64,000 nucleotides of DNA from Zavarzinia marina (GTDB lineage: Bacteria > Pseudomonadota > Alphaproteobacteria > Zavarziniales > Zavarziniaceae): positions 62,001 through 126,000 of the forward strand of contig NZ_JAKGSB010000006.1 in NCBI RefSeq assembly GCF_021568905.1, in the 5' to 3' direction. Position 1 is the first letter of the stretch, and every line of letters starts with the position of its first letter. Position numbers and translations under genes: made by a program. Below the pieces are notes generated by a model. It made no database searches. It saw nothing but the letters and a program-made list of their open reading frames with translations, and was not told the origin of the DNA. Shown here one piece after another: positions 58,381 to 64,000 of the stretch.

Positions 58381-59703
58381 TCAGCCGTAGAAGTAATCGG
58401 GCAGCCAGGTGGCTATCCCCGGGAAAGCGCCGATGATGATGAGCGTGAAGATCATCAGCGCGACGAAAGGCACGATGGAGCGATAGATGTCCGGCAGCGT
58501 GATCTCGGGCGGCGCCATCGATCGCATCAGGAAGAGGTTGTAGCCGAAGGGCGGCGTCAGATAGGCGACCTGGCAGGTGATGGTGTAGAGCACGCCGTAC
58601 CAGATCAGGTTGAAGTCCAGTTCCGCCGCCAGCGGGATGAACAGCGGCGCCACGATCACCAGCATCGCCGTATCGTCGAGGAAGACGCCGAGGATGAGGA
58701 AGGTGAGCTGCATCAGGATCAGCACCGTCCAGCGGTCGAGGCCGAGGTCGGCGAGGAAGAGCTGCTCGATCGACTTCACCGCGCCCAGCCCGTCGAACAC
58801 CGCGCCGAAGCAGAGCGCCGCCAGGATGATCCACATGAACATGCAGGAGATCGCCAGCGTCTTCCGCGTCGTGTCGTGCAGCACCTTCCAGGTCATGCGC
58901 CCGCGCGCGATGGCGGCGACGATGGAGGCGGTGGCGCCGACGGCCGAGCTTTCGACCAGGCTGGTGACGCCGGTCAGGAACAGCCCGGTCATGGAGACGA
59001 AGATCGCGAGCGGAATGATGCCGGCGCGCAGCAGGGCGAACTTGTCGGACCAGGAATAGCTGGCGCGCTCCTCCTTCGACAGCGGCGGACCGAGATGCGG
59101 CTGAAACCCGTTCCGTATCACGATGTAGAGGATGAACAGCGCCGCCATCAGGAGGCCGGGAAAGACGCCGGCCATCCACAGATGCCCGACCGGCTGGCGC
59201 GCGATCATGCCGTAGAGCACGAGGACGACCGAGGGCGGCACCAGGATGCCGAGGGTCGAGCCCGCCTGGATGACGCCGGTCACCATGATCTTGTCATAGC
59301 CCCGGCGCAGCAGTTCCGGCATGGCGATGGTGGCGCCGACCGCCATGCCGGCGACCGAAAGCCCGTTGATCGCCGAGATGATGACCATCAGCAGGATGGT
59401 GCCGATGGCGAGCCCGCCCCGGACCGGCCCCATCCAGACGTGGAACATGCGGTAGAGATCGTCGGCGATCCGCGATTCCGCCAGCATGTAACCCATGAAG
59501 ACGAAGAGCGGCAGGGTCAGCAGCGGATACCACTTCATCAGCTTCATGGCGGCGGAGAAGCTCATCTGCGCCGAACCGTCGCCCCACAGCAGCAGGGCGG
59601 AGGCGGCGCCGACGAAACCGATGACCGCGAACACCCGCTGCCCCGTGAGCAGCAGGACCATCATGCTGGAGAACATGAGGAGGGCGATGAGATCGTAGCT
59701 CAC
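58381..59703 (-). CDS. TRAP transporter large permease DctM
   Basis: Large membrane subunit of 440 residues with about twelve transmembrane segments that drives Na+-coupled uptake. AAINGLSVAGMAVGATIAMP and VIQAGSTLGILVPPSVVLVL regions match DctM, and the end contains TCQVAYLTPPFGYNLFLMRS. The start is GTG 59703, overlapping the dctQ stop (GTGA). The family is often labelled mannitol/chloroaromatic-type. Confidence 0.93.
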   Translation of the reverse strand: MSYDLIALLMFSSMMVLLLTGQRVFAVIGFVGAASALLLWGDGSAQMSFSAAMKLMKWYPLLTLPLFVFMGYMLAESRIADDLYRMFHVWMGPVRGGLAIGTILLMVIISAINGLSVAGMAVGATIAMPELLRRGYDKIMVTGVIQAGSTLGILVPPSVVLVLYGMIARQPVGHLWMAGVFPGLLMAALFILYIVIRNGFQPHLGPPLSKEERASYSWSDKFALLRAGIIPLAIFVSMTGLFLTGVTSLVESSAVGATASIVAAIARGRMTWKVLHDTTRKTLAISCMFMWIILAALCFGAVFDGLGAVKSIEQLFLADLGLDRWTVLILMQLTFLILGVFLDDTAMLVIVAPLFIPLAAELDFNLIWYGVLYTITCQVAYLTPPFGYNLFLMRSMAPPEITLPDIYRSIVPFVALMIFTLIIIGAFPGIATWLPDYFYG

Positions 59704-60209
59704 GAGACGGCCTCGCCCTTGATCACCGCCCAATCCTTGAACAGGATCGCGACCGACTGCAGGAGGGCGAGGCCGATGCCGATGCACATGACCACCTTCA
59801 CCGGGGCGACATAGGGCCGCCAGGCGGAGAAGCTGCGCTCGCCGGTCTCGAAGGCATAGACCGTACTGTCGATGGCGCCATAGAACAGCAGGCAGATGAA
59901 GAACAGCATGGCGAGGTCGGTGAAGATGTTGACCTTGGCCTTGCGCGTCACGGTCCAGCCGCCATAGAGCAGGTCCATGCGCACATGTTCCTCATGTTTC
60001 AGCGACCAGGCCCCGCCCAGCAGGTAATAGGCGACCATGACGAACTGGCCCAATTCCACGCCCCAATTGATGGGCAGGAAAAACACCTTCATGATCGACG
60101 AATAAAGCAAAAGAAAAAGCAGCGCGAATACGAGGTACATCGCGACGAGGCCAGTGTAATGACTGACCGTATCCATCACTCTTATATAGGTCTTAATCGC
60201 TTTCGGCAT
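59700..60209 (-). CDS. TRAP transporter small permease DctQ
   Basis: Four-helix membrane subunit of 169 residues joining receptor and large permease. ALLFLLLYSSIMKVFFLPIN and the GGAWSLKHEEHVRMDLLYGG motif (conserved His-x-x-His-Val-Arg region) identify DctQ. ATG 60209. Coupled to dctM by a 4-base overlap. Confidence 0.9.
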   Translation of the reverse strand: MPKAIKTYIRVMDTVSHYTGLVAMYLVFALLFLLLYSSIMKVFFLPINWGVELGQFVMVAYYLLGGAWSLKHEEHVRMDLLYGGWTVTRKAKVNIFTDLAMLFFICLLFYGAIDSTVYAFETGERSFSAWRPYVAPVKVVMCIGIGLALLQSVAILFKDWAVIKGEAVS

Positions 60210-60294
60210 ACGCCCACCCCCGAAACACCATTAAGCCGATCCCGATCAAAGCCTATCTCAGGCCAATGCGGCCCGATACCTAATTTTTAGGCAA

Positions 60295-61062
60295 TCAGGC
60301 GGCGCTGAAGCCGTTGTCGACGAAAATTTGTGCACCATTGACGAAGCTCGCCTCGTCGGAGGCGAGGAAGAGGGCCGCCCTGGCGACTTCCTCCGGCTCG
60401 CCGATGCGGCCCTGCTGGGCCGCCAGCGCTTCGTCCGAAACGTCGACGCCCAGCGCCTGGAGATCCTTCACCTCGCGAAGGCCGTGGGGTGTCCGGATGA
60501 AGCCGGGGCAGACGGCGTTGCAGCGGATGTTGCGGTCGCGGAATTCAACCGCTATGGCGCGGGCGAACATGTGGCACGCGCCCTTGGTGGTGTCGTAGAG
60601 CACTTCCATGGGCGTGGCATAGACCGCCGAAATGGAGGACGTGCAGACGATCGAGCCGCCGCCCGCCGCGATCATCCCGGGCAGCACCGCCCGGGTCATC
60701 AGGAACATGGAGCGCACGTTGACGGCGTGCAGCCAGTCCCATTCCGAGACCGTGATGTCGAGGAAGGGTTTGATGACGATGGTGCCGGCGTGATTGAACA
60801 GGGTGGTGACGGGACCGAGCGCCTCGGTCGCCCTGGTGACGGCGGCCTGGACCTGGGCTTCGTCCGACACGTCGGCGGCGAAGGCTTCGGCCGTGCCGCC
60901 GGCGGCGCGGATCGTCTCGACCGTCTCCCGCGCGGCGGCTTCGTTGATGTCGACGATGGCGACCCTGGCCCCTTCCGCCGCGAAGAGTATGGAAGCGGCG
61001 CCGCCCATGCCGGTCGCCCCGCCGGAAATGATCGCCACCTTGCCGTCCAGACGCCCCGCCAT
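60295..61062 (-). CDS. Short-chain dehydrogenase/reductase
   Basis: NAD(P)-dependent SDR of 255 residues, classical type. Coenzyme motif GGATGMG at 14-20, NHAG at 90-93 (NHAG in place of the usual NNAG), catalytic Ser142/143, Tyr156 and Lys160. D38 in VDIN suggests NAD preference. ATG 61062 chosen because homologues begin with a short leader before GKVAIISGG. It is the first gene of the unit that ends with the TRAP transporter. Likely it oxidises the imported hydroxy acid or alcohol, or reduces a ketone; substrate unknown. Confidence 0.92.
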   Translation of the reverse strand: MAGRLDGKVAIISGGATGMGGAASILFAAEGARVAIVDINEAAARETVETIRAAGGTAEAFAADVSDEAQVQAAVTRATEALGPVTTLFNHAGTIVIKPFLDITVSEWDWLHAVNVRSMFLMTRAVLPGMIAAGGGSIVCTSSISAVYATPMEVLYDTTKGACHMFARAIAVEFRDRNIRCNAVCPGFIRTPHGLREVKDLQALGVDVSDEALAAQQGRIGEPEEVARAALFLASDEASFVNGAQIFVDNGFSAA

Positions 61063-61223
61063 CGCACATACTCCACAACCGGCCCGCGGCCGTTTGCCGG
61101 GCCGCAAATTTGTTTCCTGTGGCGATATGGTGGTTGCTGCGCCCGCGTTGCGTACATATCCCCAAAGGGATAGTTTTTGGGCACTTCAAGGCCCGGCAGC
61201 GCGAGGGAGACGCAATCTTGGGC

Positions 61224-62015
61224 ATGGCCCAGTGGCATGACCGCACACCGATACTGGTTTCCCTGATCGGCCGGCCGGATTTCGGCCCGGCGCTGGACCT
61301 TGCCCTGTCCCAGGTCGCGGCTTTCGACCTGACCTGTGTCTTCGCCTATCCGGGGGAGGAACGGCCACTTCTGCTCCACGACGGGCTGCGCGGCGTTTCC
61401 TCCCCGGCCATCATGGCGAATTACCTTAACGGCACCTATCTGCTGGACGCGGTCTATGCCGCCTGCCGCCGCCCCGTGCCGGACGGCCTGTATCGCCTGC
61501 GCGAACTGGCGCCGGACGATTTCTTCGAGGGCGACTATTTCAAGTCACCGGCCGTCCATCCCTGCATTTCGATGGAGACGGGGACCCTGGCGGAAGAGAT
61601 CGTCTTCATCGCCGCCCTCTCGCCCTCGACCCGCCTCGCCTATTCGCTGATGCGCCAGAACGGCCGCGAGACATTCACCGAGACGGAGATGGAGGCGCTG
61701 CGCACCGCCGCCCCCATGGTCACGGCCCTGCTCGCCCAGCACTGGCGCAGCCATGTCCCGGCCGACGGCGCGGTGGACGGCGCCCTCCTCGAACGCGCCT
61801 TCTCGAGCTTCCGGCCCGGCACCCTGACGGCTCGGGAACAGACCATCGTCAGCCTGGTGCTGCGCGGCCATTCCTCCCTCTCCATCGCCCGCCTGCTCGA
61901 TATCGCCGAAGGCACGGTGAAGAACCACCGCAAGCACATCCACGCCAAACTCGGCATCTCCAGCCAGACCGAACTCTTCAACCTGTTCATCGGCCATCTG
62001 ATCGGGGAGGCGTAG
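61224..62015 (+). CDS. LuxR-type transcriptional regulator
   Basis: Regulator of 263 residues. The C-terminal LuxR HTH at about 200-260 reads LTAREQTIVSLVLRGHSSLS and continues with IAEGTVKNHRKHIHAKLGIS; it is standard. The N-terminal 180 residues have no recognisable signal domain and are not an acyl-homoserine-lactone binding domain by eye. ATG 61224 is used; TTG 61218 is closer to the GGGAGA ribosome site and may be real. It is divergent from the SDR gene and so probably controls the SDR-TRAP operon. Confidence 0.86.
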   Translation: MAQWHDRTPILVSLIGRPDFGPALDLALSQVAAFDLTCVFAYPGEERPLLLHDGLRGVSSPAIMANYLNGTYLLDAVYAACRRPVPDGLYRLRELAPDDFFEGDYFKSPAVHPCISMETGTLAEEIVFIAALSPSTRLAYSLMRQNGRETFTETEMEALRTAAPMVTALLAQHWRSHVPADGAVDGALLERAFSSFRPGTLTAREQTIVSLVLRGHSSLSIARLLDIAEGTVKNHRKHIHAKLGISSQTELFNLFIGHLIGEA

Positions 62016-62030
62016 AGCCGGCATTCCAAC

Positions 62031-62057
62031 GTCTTCATTTTTGATTATAATGAAGAC
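62031..62057 (+). promoter_or_regulatory. Promoter and palindromic operator of the parDE-like pair
   Basis: GTCTTCAT (62031-62038) and ATGAAGAC (62050-62057) are perfect inverted repeats 11 bases apart. A consensus TATAAT (62046-62051) lies inside. RHH antitoxins usually bind such palindromes over the -10 to repress their own operon. Confidence 0.7.
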
Positions 62058-62078
62058 GCATATCTTGGAGGATGGCCC

Positions 62079-62333
62079 GTGTCCCGCACCACGACGATGA
62101 CCGTCCGCGTCAGCGGCGCCCTCAGCGAATTTGTCGCCTCGAATGTCGGCGAGGACGGCAGCTATGAAAACGTCAGCGAATATATTCGCGACCTCATTCG
62201 CCGCGACAAGGAACGGGTGGAGCGTGAAGCCTTCGACCGCCTGAAGGCCGAACTGACGCGAGCTTTCGCCGCGCCCGAGACATCCTACCGGCCGATCACC
62301 GCCGCCGAAATCGTCGCCCGCAACGAAGACTGA
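62079..62333 (+). CDS. ParD-like antitoxin
   Basis: Ribbon-helix-helix protein of 84 residues. The N-terminal strand TTTMTVRVSGALSEFVAS is followed by the RHH helices NVSEYIRDLIRRDKERVE, and the flexible C-terminal half (AELTRAFAAPETSYRPITAA) should wrap the toxin. GTG 62079 has GGAGG seven bases upstream. It precedes a ParE-like toxin gene by seven bases. Confidence 0.87.
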   Translation: MSRTTTMTVRVSGALSEFVASNVGEDGSYENVSEYIRDLIRRDKERVEREAFDRLKAELTRAFAAPETSYRPITAAEIVARNED

Positions 62334-62340
62334 GCGGCCC

Positions 62341-62652
62341 ATGGCCACGGTCCGCGTCCAGGAATCCGCCACGTTCCGGCTCGACGAGATTTATCGCTAT
62401 ACCCGCGACCGCTGGGGCCGCGATCAAGCCGCCGCCTATATCACCGGCCTCTTCGCCAGCTTCGACATGATCGAGCGCCGGGGCGTGACCTCCCGCCCCA
62501 TCCCCGCCGAATTCGGCCTCGACGGTTACGTTTATCGTTACCAGCGCCACTTTGTCTATTGGCGCCGGCTCTCTGACGGCGACATCGGTATCGTCACCAT
62601 CCTGCACGAGCGCATGCATCAGATCGACCGCTTCCGCGACGATTTCGTGTGA
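62341..62652 (+). CDS. ParE-like toxin (RelE/ParE superfamily)
   Basis: Toxin of 103 residues; ParE proteins inhibit DNA gyrase. The sequence LDEIYRYTRDRWGRDQAAAY and GLDGYVYRYQRHFVYWRR, ending with VTILHERMHQIDRF, fits the RelE/ParE fold. Family is clear; whether it targets gyrase or mRNA cannot be told from sequence. ATG 62341. It forms a type II toxin-antitoxin pair with the upstream gene. Confidence 0.88.
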   Translation: MATVRVQESATFRLDEIYRYTRDRWGRDQAAAYITGLFASFDMIERRGVTSRPIPAEFGLDGYVYRYQRHFVYWRRLSDGDIGIVTILHERMHQIDRFRDDFV

Positions 62653-62749
62653 CGGAACTTGCCCCCATTATCATCCTGACCCGGGCCGAAACCTTTCACG
62701 AGCGGGCGCCTTTTCCGGATGAAAGCGTCGGGGCGGCCCGTCCTTTGGC

Positions 62750-62784
62750 AAAAGAAAAGGCCCGGGACGTCACCGTCCCGGGCC
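62750..62784 (-). terminator. Intrinsic terminator after rpoC
   Basis: Arms GGCCCGGGACG (62759-62769) and CGTCCCGGGCC (62774-62784) enclose TCAC; the minus strand then reads TTTTCTTT. It ends rpoC transcription 25 bases after the stop codon, so rpoC is not cotranscribed with rpsL here. Confidence 0.9.
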
Positions 62785-62808
62785 TTGTCGTTCGTGCCGT
62801 CACACCGC

Positions 62809-64000
62809 TCAGGCGGCGTCGGGGTTGTCCTCGACAGCCGGCATGTCGCCGCGTTCGAGGGCCGCCAGTTCCTTGTCGCGGTCGTGGGCGACTTCCTTCA
62901 GGCGGTTCATCATGGCGCCGGTACCCGCCGGGATCAGGCGGCCGACGATGACGTTCTCCTTCAGGCCGACCAGGCTGTCGACCTTGCCGGCGGTCGCCGC
63001 TTCGGTCAGCACGCGCGTGGTTTCCTGGAAGGACGCCGCAGAGATGAAGGAGCGGGTCTGCAGCGAGGCCTTGGTGATGCCCTGCAGAACCGGGCTGCCG
63101 GTCGCGGGGCGCAGGCCCAGCTTGATCGTCCTTGCGTTCTCTTCCTCGAACTCGACGCGGTCCACCTGCTCGCCCTGGAGGAAGGTGGTGGCGCCCGAGT
63201 CCTCGATCTCGACCTTCTGCAGCATCTGGCGAACGATCACCTCGATGTGCTTGTCGTTGATCTTCACGCCCTGGAGCCGGTAGACGTCCTGGATCTCGTT
63301 GACGAGATAGCGGGCGAGCGCCTCGACGCCCATGACCTTCAGGATGTCGTGCGGCGCCGGATTGCCGTCGAGGAGATAGTCACCCTTCTGGATGATGTCG
63401 CCTTCCTGGACCGTGATGTGCTTGCCCTTCGGGATCAGATATTCCTGGGCATCGGCATCGTCGCCTTCCAGCGGCTGCAGGATCAGGCGGCGCTTGTTCT
63501 TGTAGTCCTTGCCGAATTCGACACGGCCCGAACGCTCGGCGATAATCGCGTGATCCTTCGGCCGGCGCGCCTCGAACAATTCGGCGACGCGCGGCAGACC
63601 GCCGGTGATGTCGCGGGTCTTGGCCGATTCCAGCGGGATACGGGCCAGCACGTCGCCGGCGTTGATCTTGCCGCCGTCCTCGACCGAGAGGATGGAGCCG
63701 GCGGCCAGGAAGTAGCGCACTTCCGTGCCGTTCGGCTGCAGGACCGGGTTGCCGGCCTCGTCGCGCAGACCGATGCGGGGACGCAGGTCGCCCGCCTTCG
63801 GCTGGCCACGCCAGTCGACCACTTCCTTCGAGGCGATACCCGTCGCCTCGTCCATCACCTCGCGCATCGACACGCCTTCGACGAGGTCCATATAGGCCGC
63901 GTAACCTTCGCGTTCCGAGATGATCGGCAGGGTCCGGGGATCCCATTCGACCAGCTTGGTGCCCTTGGTCACGGTCTGGCCGTCGTCGACGAAGAGACGC
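62809..64000 (-). CDS. rpoC: RNA polymerase beta' subunit, C-terminal part (window edge)
   Basis: The last 397 codons of the catalytic beta' subunit; the gene continues past the right edge. Recognised by the [20 protein letters not shown] stretch, [20 protein letters not shown] (trigger-loop-downstream region) and [16 protein letters not shown]. The stop is at 62809-62811 and is followed by a strong terminator. The missing N-terminal 1000 residues and rpoB should lie to the right. Confidence 0.96.
   Translation of the reverse strand, partial: RLFVDDGQTVTKGTKLVEWDPRTLPIISEREGYAAYMDLVEGVSMREVMDEATGIASKEVVDWRGQPKAGDLRPRIGLRDEAGNPVLQPNGTEVRYFLAAGSILSVEDGGKINAGDVLARIPLESAKTRDITGGLPRVAELFEARRPKDHAIIAERSGRVEFGKDYKNKRRLILQPLEGDDADAQEYLIPKGKHITVQEGDIIQKGDYLLDGNPAPHDILKVMGVEALARYLVNEIQDVYRLQGVKINDKHIEVIVRQMLQKVEIEDSGATTFLQGEQVDRVEFEEENARTIKLGLRPATGSPVLQGITKASLQTRSFISAASFQETTRVLTEAATAGKVDSLVGLKENVIVGRLIPAGTGAMMNRLKEVAHDRDKELAALERGDMPAVEDNPDAA

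Overview
The window is GC-rich chromosomal DNA from an alphaproteobacterium. The evidence is the ATP12-type F1-ATPase chaperone, the mraZ-rsmH-ftsL start of a division cluster, a biotin-dependent propionyl-CoA-type carboxylase, a short FliN, an NAD-type isocitrate dehydrogenase and the ribosomal gene order. A Rhodospirillales-like relative fits, but the genus cannot be fixed from sequence reading alone. Genes are dense, ATGA stop/start overlaps are common, and I see no insertion sequence, prophage or CRISPR array.

Left part (1-33 kb). The division cluster runs leftward off the edge (mraZ, rsmH, ftsL), with a four-unit 10-bp-phased TGGG array upstream of mraZ that should be its MraZ operator. 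Next come a DUF4239 membrane protein, an Old Yellow Enzyme, a periplasmic copper-oxidase operon, a possible small RNA, hsp20, a DUF7662 protein and RNase P RNA. These are followed by a cNMP-binding/EAL protein and a TetR-controlled MBL/SnoaL/YdhR operon. Then come EamA plus a peptidoglycan amidase, a glutamine amidotransferase, isocitrate dehydrogenase, a FadJ-like enzyme, tRNA-Leu(GAG), siroheme synthase/CysH, a YjfB-like protein, FliN and lipoate transferase. The rest of this part holds acylphosphatase, the PccA/PccB carboxylase, a fluoride channel-pseudouridine synthase-ATP12 operon, azlCD with an AraC regulator, rarA and a Deg protease.

Middle part (33-52 kb). An unbroken leftward run of 31 genes from rpsL to rplQ carries the str, S10, spc and alpha ribosomal operons, including fusA, tuf, secY, adk and rpoA. 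It is closed by a strong terminator.

Right part (52-64 kb). In many bacteria rpsL follows rpoC directly. Here about 11 kb of accessory genes separates them, and rpoC (truncated by the window end) has its own terminator. The segment contains a urea-derivative cluster: an AtzG/HpxX-like subunit, an AtzE/HpxY-like amidase, an AtzH/HpxZ-like protein, a biuret-hydrolase-like cysteine amidohydrolase and an NCS2-type permease. It also holds an SDR-TRAP transporter operon with a divergent LuxR regulator, and a ParDE toxin-antitoxin pair. The simplest reading is that this segment scavenges nitrogen from biuret-, carboxybiuret- or oxalurate-like compounds, plus uptake and oxidation of an unknown alcohol or acid.
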